From: Ananas comosus
Lineage: Eukaryota; Streptophyta; Magnoliopsida; Poales; Bromeliaceae
Assembly: GCF_001540865.1 (NCBI RefSeq)
Contig: NC_033626.1
Span: forward strand, 496,001-560,000
Direction of reading: 5' to 3'
Length of the DNA stretch: 64,000 nucleotides
Shown here in pieces: positions 1-12,324 of the stretch. The stretch's first letter is position 1; each line of letters opens with the position of its first letter. The notes under the pieces were generated by a model that was not told the origin of the DNA, searched no databases, and saw only the letters and a list, made by a program, of their open reading frames with translations. The translations under genes were made by a program, and so were the position numbers.

Positions 1-201
1 AAGTAACTTAAGATAAATCAGTTAAAACATCAAGATGACTTTTAACTTTGACCCTAAAGATAACATCTGGCCATGTTTATTCATGCGAATCCCAAAAAGA
101 AACAGTGCATGATTCAGTTAAATGAAGCTCCAGTTCCTGTGTAAGTCACGATCTATTAGTCCCTTCAAAAATTTATTTATCTTTTGCCGTCAAGATTACT
201 G
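1..201 (-). other. COX17 3' flank / 3'UTR
   Basis: These bases lie downstream of the COX17 stop codon on the minus strand and are AT-rich. No other gene is visible, so this is most likely the 3'UTR and the start of the downstream intergenic DNA. Confidence 0.4.
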
Positions 202-453
202 TCAAACTTTAAACCCCTCGGCGCGGAGGCACTGTTTATGGGCTTCAATCCACTTCCCGCAGGCAGCCTCGCCGTGCTCCACGATGCATTCGTCTCTCAG
301 CTTCTTCGTATCTGGGCAGGCGCAGCATATCTTCTTCTTAGGCTTTGATTCCGGGGGCGGATTAGGCGAGGTCAGAGCCTCGCTTGCAGCTGGGGGTTGG
401 GGCGATTTCGACGGCAACGGCATCCCGACCTCTACATTGCTCATCTTAGCCAT
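202..453 (-). CDS. COX17: Cytochrome c oxidase copper chaperone COX17
   Basis: Small copper chaperone of the mitochondrial intermembrane space that passes Cu(I) to SCO1 and COX11 during assembly of cytochrome c oxidase (known for the family). The 83-aa product ends with the family core: [12 protein letters not shown] with the copper-binding Cys-Cys, then two CX9C pairs ([11 protein letters not shown] and [11 protein letters not shown]) that form the coiled-coil-helix-coiled-coil-helix fold, and the terminal RAEGFKV. The N-terminal 40 residues are Pro/Ser-rich and poorly conserved, as expected. I chose the ATG at 453 because it is the first after a likely 3' splice site (TTTTGCAG, exon from 477). 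A second in-frame ATG at 444 would give 80 aa. The longer upstream open frame to 615 runs into the presumed intron and is not believed. The coding region itself has no intron. Identification is firm; the exact start is less sure. Confidence 0.93.
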   Translation of the reverse strand: MAKMSNVEVGMPLPSKSPQPPAASEALTSPNPPPESKPKKKICCACPDTKKLRDECIVEHGEAACGKWIEAHKQCLRAEGFKV

Positions 454-477
454 TTGTTCCGAAATAAGAAAAGTAAA

Positions 478-3332
478 CTGCAAAACATTCAAGACAGAGT
501 TAAACCATAATGCACCTTGCCTGATTTTCCGAACTCGTAATTTTCGGGTTATCACCGTAGGAGAGAGGTCGTCGTAGTTGCCGTAGGATGCAGATTTAAG
601 TGAGAAAACTTTCATGATGGAATATGTTCCACAAATGGCATCCCAAATCCAAAAAAGGAAACTTCACAATTTAATAACTAAATAGTCCACCTAAAGTACA
701 AGAATGACAACGCGATTACAACCAAATCATCCACATACAATTACTCAGTCGAATAATATCTCCGACGAAGAATACACCTAATAATAGGTTTCTGTAAAAT
801 ACAAAGGGAAAACTGAATCATTTCCTGGAATAACAGATCATAATTTAGGGTATAGAAAGGTAGCGCGCAAATGTGAGGATTTGTAAATTTACTAAACAGA
901 CCGAAGCATTTCCTTTTAAAACAAGCCATGGACGAGGGAACACGAATCCAATAACAGAAGAACACATGGTCTTGGTTAGTTTTGGAAAAGTAACAAATTA
1001 TGATTATAATAGAGACAAAAAAAATTACCATAGCCCACTAGTTCAACTATAACAGAGTCTAACAGGAAAGCACGACTAATTACATATTCCAATTATTTTT
1101 ATAAAAAATTTTCGAAAAAAAAAACACAAAGTCTAGCTTATCCACAGGTACGCAGGGAAAGTTTTTTAGCCGTTGTCTATAGTACCATACAACTTCCATG
1201 AACGGTTATACATATAGATATAGAATGAAATTTTTATAAGTATTTCTTGTTTGTTCCCTGTAAACCAGGCAGGCGGCAAGCAAAATGCTTGACAAAGAAA
1301 AAAGTGGCAAGAAAAGAATGAGAGTGCATAAGCATAATTAGGACAAGATAATGACAAAAGGATGACAAGCACTTGCCTTTGAACATCAACACGGATATGA
1401 AAGTTTCACTAACGGGAAGGCATTTTTGAAGGTCCAAAAACAGTAAGACCTTTCACATTGACACAGCAGCAGGAGATGCGCGTGACTATGCAATTAAGAT
1501 ATGATAAAGCTGATCCGACACAAACTAAGTAACAGCGAAACATGATAATTTTCATGAAACAAAACTTAGTAGGCCCATTAAAGCTTATCTAATATTGGTA
1601 AATTTCCTTAGGACTTACTGAGCTTTTATGACTATGAAAAACAATCAGGTTAAAGAAGCAAACAGTTACTGCATATCAATCTAGATTTCTTATAAACTAA
1701 AATTACTTTAAAGACAACTGCTTTCACCCTTATTGAAAAAATAAAAAATAAAATAAAAAATCCACAGAATGATTTTACCATCATGACTACTAATAATTTC
1801 ACACAAATGGCATTTGGTTCTATGTTTGCAGGGGCCAAATGAATGATTAGTCCAAAAGAACACTCCGATAGTCTGTTTAAAAAGATTCACAAATGGCCAT
1901 ACGCGGGGCACCCAAAGGAACACCTTCAAAGCCGCAAACATGATTCCAAATGAACCGATGGTAATTAGAAAGAGCAAACTGATTTATCCTCTATATACCA
2001 GAAAATTTTGGCTACCTAGTTTTAGCCCAAAATTAATGCCCTGATCCTTTCCTCCCTATTATCTAGCCATATAACAATTTCTAGGACCAAAAACTTGCTG
2101 TCAGAAGATATATCTGTTACCTCTCATTGTTCCCAGAATCCAAACTACATAAAGTGCACAATTCCAACTTTTAGGACATTACAAATTTTTAAGCGTTTGT
2201 GATGGCAATAATGTTAGCCAATCAATTTTAATCTTATGAGGTAGATTTTTTTTTCCCCCTAAAAGACTAACTTTACAAGTTCCATTTTGGTCCATCAAAT
2301 TGAGTTACATCTTTACGAGGAACAGAGTAATATCACAACTTACAACTGCACGGTGAGTTTGATAACGCGCGCCACTTTTCTAACTTTTCCATTTCACTAA
2401 CCGCAATCAAGAACTCAATGCGGTACCTTGTTTACGGCAATCCTTTTCTTCTCAGAAAACACTAACAATTACCAAACCTATCTCGCACCCTAAAAACTTT
2501 AAAGAAAAATCTTCCAACATTAAAATGTTTTAGTAAATAAACCATTGTTCTCTCAAAGCTTAAACTTTCATTGAACGGTATTTTTCATATTTATATCCAA
2601 CACTGCCCCTCACATCTAGATATGAAATTTTTTGATAGGCTCAAGACATGAACTTCAATTAAATAAGACAAAAGCTAAGTAACTCTAGGAGCCTTGCGAC
2701 GCTCGGAACTCAGGACAACATGCTCCGATACCATGTTAAAAATTGTAAAACAACCGTTGTTCTTAAGCTTCTAGAGAATGATATTTTTAACATTATATTC
2801 AACAAAGAGAACATCCAATTATTTTGACACCAAATCGTCGTCTTCAACCAATCCGTCGTCTATAGAATATGTGCAATTTAAAAAATTTTATTCAGCAGTA
2901 AGGGAAAATTCAATAACCCTTCAAATGATCTCAACTTTGCCTCTTTCCACATTAAAACTCTCACCTTTTTTTCTATTTCTACTAATTCAGAAATATGAAG
3001 TTGCCACACACAGACATTTCAACAAACACCTGATATGCCCATCTCACGAACCCCGACTGAACACAAAAAAACATTTTTTTCTAAAAAAAAATCCATGACC
3101 AATCCATATAACCTATTCATCTCAAAGAGAACGATCGATCATAAACCAATTCCTTCAATTTTTTAACAGGATTTTTTTTTTCAGCGATCAAAAATGCTTA
3201 CTTCGACACGAAACTAACAATTAATATACGGAAAAAGAAAGAGGACTAGGAAAAATGAATTAATAGTTTAAAATCAGATCGAAAGAATTTTTTTTTAAAA
3301 AAAAAGGAGGAAAAAAAATTAAAAAAATTTAC
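478..3332 (-). other. Probable 5'UTR intron of COX17
   Basis: On the minus strand, the sequence TTTCCCAG|GTAAAT at 3333/3332 is a good donor and TTTTGCAG|TTTACT at 478/477 a good acceptor, just upstream of the COX17 start. The roughly 2.85 kb between them is AT-rich and has no convincing coding region, only short chance frames. It contains an old TRIM-like element at 2539-2792. Long leader introns are common in plant genes. No transcript was available, so this is inference. Confidence 0.5.
2539..2792 (-). mobile_element. Degenerate TRIM retrotransposon (same family as 6629-6901)
   Basis: Read on the minus strand, a terminal repeat of about 59 bp (2792 to 2734) begins TGTTAAAAAT. It is followed directly by TGGTATCGGAGC, a one-mismatch version of the initiator tRNA-Met primer-binding site, then by a diverged internal segment with a polypurine stretch GTGAGGGG. 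A second diverged terminal repeat ends near 2539. Order, spacing and wording (CTTAAGCTT/GTTTAAGCTT, ACAACGGTTGTTT) match the intact element at 6629-6901. No target-site duplication could be seen, consistent with an older insertion. Confidence 0.7.
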
Positions 3333-3440
3333 CTGGGAAACTTCGATTCTTCGAGAAGTAGCCCCACAATCGCCGATGTAGTCCTCGCGCCTCTGGAAGC
3401 TTCTAAAATACTCGGGAAACAAATTGGTGACACACACGGT
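3333..3440 (-). other. Probable 5'UTR exon of COX17
   Basis: A GC-richer block on the minus strand ends with CCCAG before a GTAAAT donor at 3332. It lies in the right place to be the leader exon joined to the COX17 coding exon. Its 5' limit is a guess; no clear TATA box was chosen. Confidence 0.4.
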
Positions 3441-3596
3441 TCAATTTGGTTTTTTTTTATTCCGAACCAGATGAACCGGGTTGGGCTAAATATTTACTGT
3501 TCCTGGTGCAAGAAAACACTGGAGAGTGCTTTTTTTTTGGGGTGGGGTTCTAAATTATTCATTTGCACCTGGTCCACGCAATAACCTCCTAAGCAT

Positions 3597-3885
3597 GGGT
3601 GAAAAATGTAAAGAGGCCCCTCAATTATGGGACGTTCTAAGATACTTCCCTTCACCCTAGTATTTTTTATTGATTGAGTTCCATTAAATTTAATAATTTT
3701 AATCACTTATTAGCAAATAAAACTAGGTTAGTTAACGATTAATAACTCATAGAGTGATTAAATTTGGTAATATTTTTAATTTAAATAAAAATTAGAAGTT
3801 GAGGGACCTCAACTATAAATAAAAAGAGTTGAGGGCTTTCTCAGAATAGTTTATAGTTGAGGAATTTTACATTGTTTACTGAGAG
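3597..3885. mobile_element. MITE, family A
   Basis: The left end reads CATGGGTGAAAAATGTA followed by GAGGCCCCTCAATTATGG. The right end reads ATAGTTGAGGAATTTTACATTGTTTAC, an imperfect inverted copy. Related copies lie at 14236-14518 and 28797-29256, with a partial one near 10806. It is non-coding and sits between the COX17 leader and the aminopeptidase 3' end. The remainder of 3445-4285 shows no gene. Confidence 0.55.
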
Positions 3886-4285
3886 CCCTTTTTTCTTTTT
3901 TGAGACTATTTTTGGGCACAGATAAAAATATGACAGCTACAGGTAAAATAACCAAATTCCTAGTAAAAGTTTCTTTAGTAGAGAGTACATTTTCGCATTG
4001 ACATTAAACACACAACAATCCACAAAAGAGATACAAAAAAACAAAAAAGAATACATTTTTCTATTTAAAATATGAAATGTTCATTGTTGTAAAGTGGATT
4101 TGTAACTTCTAAAGCTGCTGCTATTAAGTTATTGCCAATTCCTTCGATTTCGTATAATACGACGATCGCCGACATATCCCTTCTGAAATTGTCTCGACTT
4201 ACTCTCGGAAGAGATTTTATACCCAGAAGAAACCGATTCGCCATTTGCAGAGTGTTGGATTGATTAAACAAAACTCCAACTTGAT

Positions 4286-7200
4286 CTAAGAAGAGTTTTT
4301 CAGAACCCATTCTACCAAAGTCGACACTCCGAACCCTGTCGCAGCGCGCTTCTTATCATTCCACACTGGCCCCGCCATATCGATATGCAGCCACTGGACC
4401 TTCTCATCGACGAACTGCAAATGTAGGAGCAAATTCAGGTTTAGTTCAATAACTGCTATTTCATCTGTATGAAAAATTCCTACATGATTAATAAAACAAA
4501 AGGAAGGAAATGAAAAGGATGGCAAACCTGCTTCAGGAAAAGTGCAGCAGTGATAGCACCGCCTTGACGACCTCCGGTGTTGACCATGTCAGCTACGCCT
4601 GATTTCATCGACTCCCAATAGCTTTCCTCCAGCGGCATTCTCCAGAGCTTTTCGCCGGAGATCTCTGATGCTGCTACAATCTCCTTGGCTAGATCATCAT
4701 TGGGTGTGAAAAAACCTACATAAATAAAGAAAACCTTTGTCTTAATGTTCAGAAAAGGAGCGCTTCGGTACGATTCTGATTTATGGGGGGAAAAACAATA
4801 AAAAGAGGAAAGATTTTTCTAGGTTATACTGCAAAAGAAAAGCACTGTAGAAGAGAAAACAACTCTAAGAACGCAAGGGACCATGCCGACACATTTTGAC
4901 ATAGATTTTTTTTCTTTCCTTTTCTTTCTTTTTTTTTTTTGAGTAACAAACTAACAATCTATTCTAATAATTCTGAAATGCGTTTTTATAACAGCTTTTG
5001 TACTAGATGGAATTACTTGTTAATTCAAATAAAATTTCTCAGAGTTGTTGAGGATCGATAAGTTTACCTGCAATACTTGGCCCGAGAGCAACAATGCAAG
5101 CTCCAGTTAGTGTTGCCAGATCAACAATCTGCATGTAATAGTAGATGAAATATCAAAATAACAGAATCAAAAATAATGAAAAGTAATGTAAACAAATCGT
5201 AACAATGAAACAGAGTATGGTATAAATAGCGTCATTGAAGGAATATGATAGTAAGATATGGATGTATTATTGTTCTCATTGAAATTATGTTGAGGCGTAC
5301 TTGATTATCTTTTCGGCAAACTCACTCATGTTTTGAAGGCAAAAAAGAGTTTGCTTCTATGTCGTGAAATTTTGGTCTTCATGCCACACTAGTAATTGAT
5401 GTTGGTAACCAAAACTGATGCAAATAAAGATCTACCGAAAGATCAAGAAAAACGGCATTTAAATGAAACATAAAAAAAACAACTCAACAATACGCCATTA
5501 CCTTTTCAACACCTTGGTTACAAGCATATATCAAAGCATCAGCGAGTGTAAGCCTTCCCTCCGCATCAGTGTTATTCACCTGAAAGACAACAAAAAAAAG
5601 AAAAGGTTCACACGTGCTACATGGACCCATAATTGGAAATTAACATAATAAGAGCAGGTCCGTAGCGAATGCGTAAGGGGCACTCCTGCAAATGCTGAAG
5701 ATATAACAACAACTATCCCTACTACTTTGGGTTATTTAAGCTGCATAAACAAAAGATAAAGAATGAGGTATACTTTCTATTGATAGAATATTAAAGGGAA
5801 AACTTCAAAAACTCCCCTTGTGGTTTTGTAGTTTCTCACTTTGCCGCCCTGTGGTTTCGTTTTTATCTTTTCGGTTGTTTTTTCGTTAATATTTCATTAA
5901 ATTATATACAAAAAACTTCAGATACCCATCTAGATTTATCAAATATTCACTTTAGTACCCTTTAATTTTAAATTTATCACTAATTTAAGAAAAAAAAAAT
6001 AATGAAATTGATAAGAAAAAGAGAAAAAAGAAACCACAGGGGGGCAAATTGATACATTTTAAACCACAGGGGGGCAAAGTGAGAAACTACGAAACCATAG
6101 GGGGGGTTTTTGAAGTTTTCCCAATATTAAACTAGTAAAATGTGATAAATTCTTCGAAGGGCGATAAAAGAAGCCATCAATAAAGTAGATCATGAAAAGC
6201 TCTGATGGACCAAAAGAGTAGATGCTGTTTCAACTACTAACATATTTATAACAAGAAAAAAAATGAAGTCACAGAAAAAGTCCCGCAAAAAAGAAAAGAA
6301 AAGGAAAAAGAAAGATCTTACACTACGTTCCCAAATGTTCTGGAAGATAATCAAACTACTTCAAATTGGAATTATCGTTCTTTCTTCATTTTTGAGATTA
6401 AAATATTCCAGTAAATGGCAAGATTAGGAAAAAGTTCTCTTCCATGCCTGAGTAATTAATTACAGGAAACTAATTACCTCAATTGTTTTTCCATTTGAAG
6501 CTGTGACAATGTCACCTGGTCTCATGCCTGTGCCACTGATCATATTTTCACAGGCAGCAACAATAAAATGAACCTGGAAGCAGAGAAGTAACTAAGAGTA
6601 CTTAGAAAAGGAAAAAAAAAATTGACACTGTTAAATATAAAAATGTTTAAACACCGTTCTCTAACAGCTTAAGCTTTTAGAGTACAACGATTGTTTCACA
6701 TGGTATCAGAGCAGGAGGTCCTGAGTTCGAGTCACGCCAGGCTCCTAGCATATTAATTTCCTCCCATTTAATTCAAGCCCACGTCATGGACCGATTAAAA
6801 AAAGTTTCGAGCCCAGACGTGAGGGGGAGTGTTAAATAAAAAAATGTTTAAACACCGTTCTCTAACAGCTTAAGCTTTTAGAGTACAACGGTTGTTTCAC
6901 AGACACCAATTCGTTGATATTTGCGAAATGCAATTCCACCAAATATATAAGAAATTACCTCTACTCCTGGAGGTTTGATTTGACCAATGGCTTTTGCCGC
7001 ACCAAAAGTAGCTGCAGAACCTCCCATATCAAACTTCATCAACTCTATCATAGAGCCTGGCCCAGCCTTTATGTTGTAACCACCACTACAGGATCAAAAA
7101 TGAAATAACTATTTAATAATTCACACAAATAATTTGCTGTTTAACTAACATAGAAGGCAAACTGAATTAGTACGAGCAAAAAGTCTGGTGAGTAAATGAC

Positions 7201-10200
7201 ATAATATTTATGGTGACTAATCATCAGTTAGAAGTGGGGCTGAAAAATTGGACCAGGTTCAGTTCATCAAGTCAGCGTGATTCCAGTCCAAATCATTATG
7301 AATGAGCACTGCACATTTTTTTCATACCACTCAAACAGTAAGTTCTGTGATCAACAAAATGAGAAATCACCTATCGAAGGTTAATCCCTTCCCAACTATA
7401 GCTAATTTTCTCTTCACATCACCATTTGGGGGTGTATAACGTAAGTGGATAAAGTGAGGGGGGTTTGAAGATGCTGCAGCAACGGCTAAGTATGATCCCA
7501 TCTTTAATTCTTTACATTGCTCGGCATCTAATATTGTTGCAGTGAAAACATCACTGTACGTTGATGCAACTTTTGAAGCCTCTTCAGCGAGAGCACCTGA
7601 AAGGCAAGTCAGGTTTTTACGAGAAAATTCACAAATTTCTGCTGAAAAAATAACAAATTAGGAAGGGAAAAAGGATGCTGCATAATTACACCACAGTAAG
7701 TACAGAAGAAAGTTTGCTAACCAGGAGTTAGCACATTTGCAGGTGCATTAACAAGCTCTTTTCCAAAAATTACTCCAGTACAAACATCACTTGCATACTT
7801 GAGCTTCTGGTCCAGCTCTGGTCCGCTACCCAGGCCAATAATATCTACAGCTTTAAGTTGTATCTTTTTGGACTCTGATTTAAACCTGCTATCTTCATGC
7901 ACACCTAGCACAGTTCCTGCAAAATATTACTACATGAGATGTCTAAAGGTGATCCGATGCCCCATCCAGTAAATACTGAACACATTATTTCACCAGCTAT
8001 ATTCATTCTGCTTCCATATATTTCAGAAAAGGCCTTTAAAGTAGAGTTTTCTCGCGGACTTAAAAGCCTGGACCACACCTGAATTTAACTTGGGTAGGAT
8101 AGGGGAATGTTTTATAGGGTAAAATGTACAGGTACTCCCTGAACTATCCTGATATTGTCTTAGAACCTGAACTTCTCCCTCAAATACTTTAGCCCCTGAA
8201 CTTTCTCATATTATGCAATTCTATCCCTAGCCACTAAAATATCTGATAAAAAGTGAACTTTTCATATAAATGGCTTTTATAACCCTGTTGCAAATACCCT
8301 GAAACAAGAAAACCATTTTACAGTACGGATAAGATGGTCGTTTGAAGAAAAATACTATCATTTTATGTCATGGATGGAATTGCAATAAATGAGAAATTGC
8401 AAGGCTAAAGTGTTTAAGTGAAAATGTTCAGGAACCAAGTCGCAATGTCGGGATTATATTGGGACTATCCTTATACTCTATTTTTTATTACCTAATCTGA
8501 CCCAAATGGCCATACTCAACCTGGGCACAACCCATTTCAGAAGGTGCAAAGTTATGGATTTTTTTCACAAAATCCTTTCCATTCTAGGTACCTCATTAAT
8601 ACTCAAACCCGACCAAGCCCAACCCATAGCACTTCTTCTACCTTCCAATCATGATGCCGGGTAATTTACTAGGTAAAGGTTATATAGAACATACCAGAAG
8701 CGATGGCTGAAGCAGCATTTAGCTTGGACTCTTGCGATACTCCATTTGCAGATGCAAAAACAATAGCAACATTACTTGCTTGAGCTGTCTTCGCCACTGC
8801 TGCAACAGCCTCGCCAATGCCCTGATAAGCTGTTGTACTGGATGGCGAATGCTGGCCTAACCCAACTAGACCTATTCTCTTAAAGCCCAAGCCTGGCAAG
8901 CGGAGAACCGTTGACTGTCCAGATTTCCCAGTAAAGTCCTCCTCTGCAGAAGCTTCTGCCAAAAGGCCGCCGAGCTTCTCGTCCAATCTTTTTAAGGTCA
9001 AATTCTCAAATTTTGAATTTGAATCTTTTGACATATCTTTCTCCGAGACGGCTACCGCAAGAATATCTCCTTTCCATTCTGCAAAATCTATCTCTTTTGC
9101 TGAAAAGGTGATCTGCATAAGATTTTCGAAGAGTTTCAAGTTAATTTTCTGGCATCCTCCAAGACAAAGAAGATCCAAAGTGTGATTGTCCAAGACCATG
9201 CGAAGCATAAATTATTTTGTTAGTGCAGGGAGAATTTGCCTATGGCACACATGCTACAAGACCTAACATTTTCTAAAGTCTATGGTTGGTTTTGCTATCT
9301 AATATACCATAAAAAAGAATACTGTTAAGATCATTCTTCAAATGTATGTACACCATAACTCAAGTCCACAAAATCATCATTGATCCAATAGGCAAAATGT
9401 ACATCAAGCAGACCAAATAGCAATAATATTAATCTGTACAATAATTTAAAACAAAAGATACAGGTAATAAATAAAAATAGAGAACAACTCATCATATTTC
9501 TTAATAGCCACATCCAAAAAAGAGGAAAATGAAATCTTTCTAATGAAATACCCCAAGAAAAAAAGGACAATTTCCCCTAGAACCCATAAGTCTAATGTGT
9601 TCCTTGGTAAGACATTTCATCAAACCATTAGCGTCCAAGACAACACCACCACATCACATGCAAAAACCAACATGATGGAGTAGGCAAGAAAACAACCTGA
9701 GGGGCCTCAACAACGTTGGGCTTTACAAGACCGAGAGTGGAAATGAATGGAAATGAAGAATAACTTAGCATATTTCCTAATATCGACATCTAAAAATGAG
9801 GAAAAAAGCGATCTTTCCAGGAAAATTTATAAATAAAAAAAATCTCAAATTTGCCTAAAGACTAAAAATCATAAGCCTAATGTGTTCCTCGGTGAGACAT
9901 TTCACTATTTAGTTAGCATCCAAGAGACCAAGACACATCACCAATATTATCCACAAAGCATCAACGTGGCAGTGAACAGGGAAACGACCTCAACTGCGTT
10001 GGGCTTCGCAAGGCCGGTGGCGGAAATGAATGGAAACATAGAACAACTCCTCCTATTTCTTAATACACACACACCCAGAAAACAAGAAAAGATGTAATTT
10101 TTCCAAGGAAAAAACAAGCAAACTCAAATTTCGTTCTTCAGTGAGACATTTCATCAAACAGTTAGTGTCCAAGTCACACCAGCACATACACACCCACAAA

Positions 10201-10716
10201 ACACCAACCTGGGGAATGGGCAAGAGAACGACCTGAGGGGCCTCAACTGCGTTGGGCTTAGCGAGGGCGGTAGGAAGTGAATGGAAACAGAGAACAATTC
10301 CTCCTATTTCTTACTACACACACCCAGGAAAACAGAAAAGATGCAATTTTTTCCCTATATTTTCGTTCTTCAGCGAGACATTTCATCAAACAGTTAGCAA
10401 GTCACACCACCACGTACACACCCACAAAACACCAACGTGAGGAACGGGCAAGGAAACGAACCTGAGGGGCCTCAACGGCGTTGGGCTTCGTGAGCCCGAG
10501 AGCGGCGCGTGCGGCGGCGGCGGAGTGGCCCATCCGAACGGCGGCGCCGCGGCGGAGGCGGCCGGGGAGGAGGAGGGCGGAGGAGATTGGGCAGCGGAGC
10601 GCGGCGGCGGCGACGCGGTGGGCGGCGGCGGAGGAGGCGAGGGAGGAGTAGCAGAGGCGCGAGGCGAGCACGGTGACCGTTGAAGCAGCAGCGGTGGGAG
10701 CGATGGCACCCGCCAT
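4286..10716 (-). CDS. LAP2: Leucine aminopeptidase, M17 family, plastid-targeted
   Basis: Two-metal leucyl aminopeptidase that removes N-terminal residues from peptides and dipeptides in the chloroplast stroma. Ten exons join in frame to 590 aa: 10716-10462, 9112-8695, 7916-7722, 7596-7371, 7085-6959, 6573-6478, 5579-5502, 5128-5068, 4715-4528, 4414-4286, all with GT-AG introns. The Ala/Arg/Ser-rich first 60 or so residues look like a transit peptide. The N-terminal domain ([13 protein letters not shown]) comes next. The catalytic domain carries [13 protein letters not shown] (Lys and Asp metal ligands, split across exons 4/5), MKFDMGG (Asp) and the NTDAEGRL signature (Asp and Glu), then TGACIVALG and a terminal region containing WLHIDMAGP. 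All metal ligands are present and the length fits the family, so the enzyme should be active. Intron 1 holds amplified copies of the exon-1 end, intron 5 a TRIM and intron 6 a MULE-type MITE. The number in the symbol is a guess between close plant paralogs. Confidence 0.95.
5796..6122. mobile_element. MULE-type MITE, family B, copy 1 (in LAP intron 6)
   Basis: The element begins GGGAAAACTTCAAAAACTCC and ends TTTTTGAAGTTTTCCC, forming terminal inverted repeats. It is flanked by a perfect 9-bp duplication AATATTAAA (5787-5795 and 6123-6131). A 9-bp target duplication points to Mutator-like transposition. The interior alternates phrases such as TGTGGTTT, GTGAGAAACTACG and GGGGCAAA and has no coding capacity. 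Confidence 0.85.
6629..6901 (+). mobile_element. Intact TRIM retrotransposon in LAP intron 5
   Basis: Two 72-bp terminal repeats (6629-6700 and 6830-6901) begin TGTTAAAT and end TTTCACA. A perfect 12-base initiator tRNA-Met primer-binding site TGGTATCAGAGC follows the left repeat at once (6701-6712), and a polypurine tract GAGGGGGAG (6821-6829) abuts the right repeat. The 5-bp target duplication GACAC is perfect (6624-6628 and 6902-6906). At 273 bp with no coding sequence, it fits a terminal-repeat retrotransposon in miniature that must be moved by another element's enzymes. The two repeats differ at only a few sites, so insertion is fairly recent. Confidence 0.93.
8106..8475. mobile_element. 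Possible degenerate MITE in LAP intron 2
   Basis: The left side reads GGGTAAAATGTACAGGTACT then CCCTGAACTATCC. The right side contains TGTTCAGGAACCAAG and GGGATTATATTGGGAC, weak inverted counterparts. The layout resembles the other MITEs here, but the ends are eroded and no target duplication was found. Confidence 0.35.
9482..10535 (-). repeat. Tandem repeat of the LAP exon-1 end and its splice donor
   Basis: The genuine exon-1 end of the aminopeptidase (codons for KPNAVEAPQ, donor at 10461) recurs three times further into intron 1. Equivalent exon-end positions are 10233, 9989 and 9697. Each copy keeps a recognisable KPN.VE (two keep the whole EAPQ) and a GT at the donor position, followed by the same intron phrases (GAGACATTTCATCAAAC, AATGAATGGAAA, CTCCTATTTCTTA). 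Spacings are about 229, 244 and 292 bp. This is a local segmental amplification spanning exon and intron. Confidence 0.85.
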
Positions 10717-12324
10717 GGTTGGGGGCTCCCGCTATTTATTTCTCTCGCTCGTTATCATCACCACCTCGTCGAATCCGCCCCGTCCACCATTTCTAGTTGG
10801 GAAAAAACTTATCGAGACCACCCTCAACTATACGGAATTATGAAATTAGGCCCTCAACTTTTCTTTTGTGTTAATTACATATTTATCGCTAAAAAGAAAT
10901 AAAATTACATACTCGTCCATACAAAATTTTAGTCATTTGCACTCAAACTTTGCCATTTGAACTTTTCCCAGAAGTTAGTAACTTTCGCCTTTAAAATAGT
11001 ATATATTTGTGTGTGTGGACACAGGAGCCAACTTTAACTTCCTAGTAAGAAAAAGTTTCAAGAATTTTTATTCGTCGAATGTTTAAACCAGTATAATTTG
11101 GAATAAAGAAGTTGATCCAAGAACAAGATAGAACAGTCATCAGATGTGCTCGCAGGTGAACATACTTAAATCTTTGAGTTCTTTTGAACTTGATAGCATT
11201 TGATTTTGTTTTGGGCATAAAAGCACATTTTACCGTCACGCAAAAGCGAAGGAAAATTCTATTTCATTCATTCAAAAGAGAGAGAAAAAGAAAAGGACAT
11301 AATTCTGAATAATACAGATACAAACTCTTATAAGGAATTTAACATTCTTGGCTTCTACAAGGATTACTGTTCTCTCAACTATATGAAGGAAAAAAGAAAA
11401 TGTACAAACTGTCATATGTGACCTTCAGGTAGCCTAAGAACTTCAACATCAAATGATGATGAAACAATTTACCAACATTTGACATGCCACATACCTCAAG
11501 GAAACTGAATATCTGAACCCAAAAAAAATGATAATAACATGTCATAAGAAAGCATAAAGAACGAAAAAGTAATGCTTATAATCCACATAACCACGCGGCC
11601 GCAAACTAATACCAGAGTTTAATAAGTGAAGAATAGCAGCATGTACCATACGATTTTCGTATATATAAAAGGCCCACATCAGTTGTAACCCACAGGTACG
11701 AGAGTGCGCCGACACCGTGGCTCACCAGAATACATTTGACAACCGTTTCGCTCGCTCTGCATCCTTTTAGTTTGTTTCGATCTGCCTTGTCACTTCAAGC
11801 GAATCAAGGTACATAAGGTACCCTTATCGGCCAATCAATCATGCATTACATGGCATATTAATTGTCGAACATAGCGCACTAGACCGAAATTTTCTGGCTC
11901 CAAATCAGGCCAACAATGTCATTCGCGAAAGATTGCATAGTTAAAGTCTTATGATGTAATCGAACCGGACAAACTTTGACTTCAGGGAGTACGAATGCAG
12001 AGCGCTATTAGGAACAACTAGAACCTTTCAACATTGCAGAAAATAACAGCGAAAGGAAATAGATCAGAAGCGATAATTCGAGGAGGAGGAGAAACAGGCA
12101 GAAGCTCTCACCTCGGGTTAATATACGTTCATCGAAATTAGTCGCGATCACAATGCGGGTTCAAGTTGTTAGATCCAATCCACAAAATGAACAGCGATCT
12201 ATGTTATCTACACGAAGCATTGATGGTAATGCATGCGATACTGTCGGTACAACTTCTCACAATAGAACTCATTCAGAGGTGTGTTGATAGTTTACGTAAG
12301 GATACACAAAACAGCAGATTATAT
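10717..12324. other. Intergenic region between LAP and the DOMON gene
   Basis: This holds the LAP promoter and leader next to 10717, a partial family-A MITE end near 10806-10935 (ACCCTCAACTATACGG then GCCCTCAACTTTTC), and AT-rich DNA. The part nearest 12324 is probably the 3'UTR of the DOMON/b561 gene. On the minus strand AACCCGAG|GTGAGAGC near 12113 resembles a donor, so a 3'UTR intron is possible. No other gene is visible. Confidence 0.4.
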
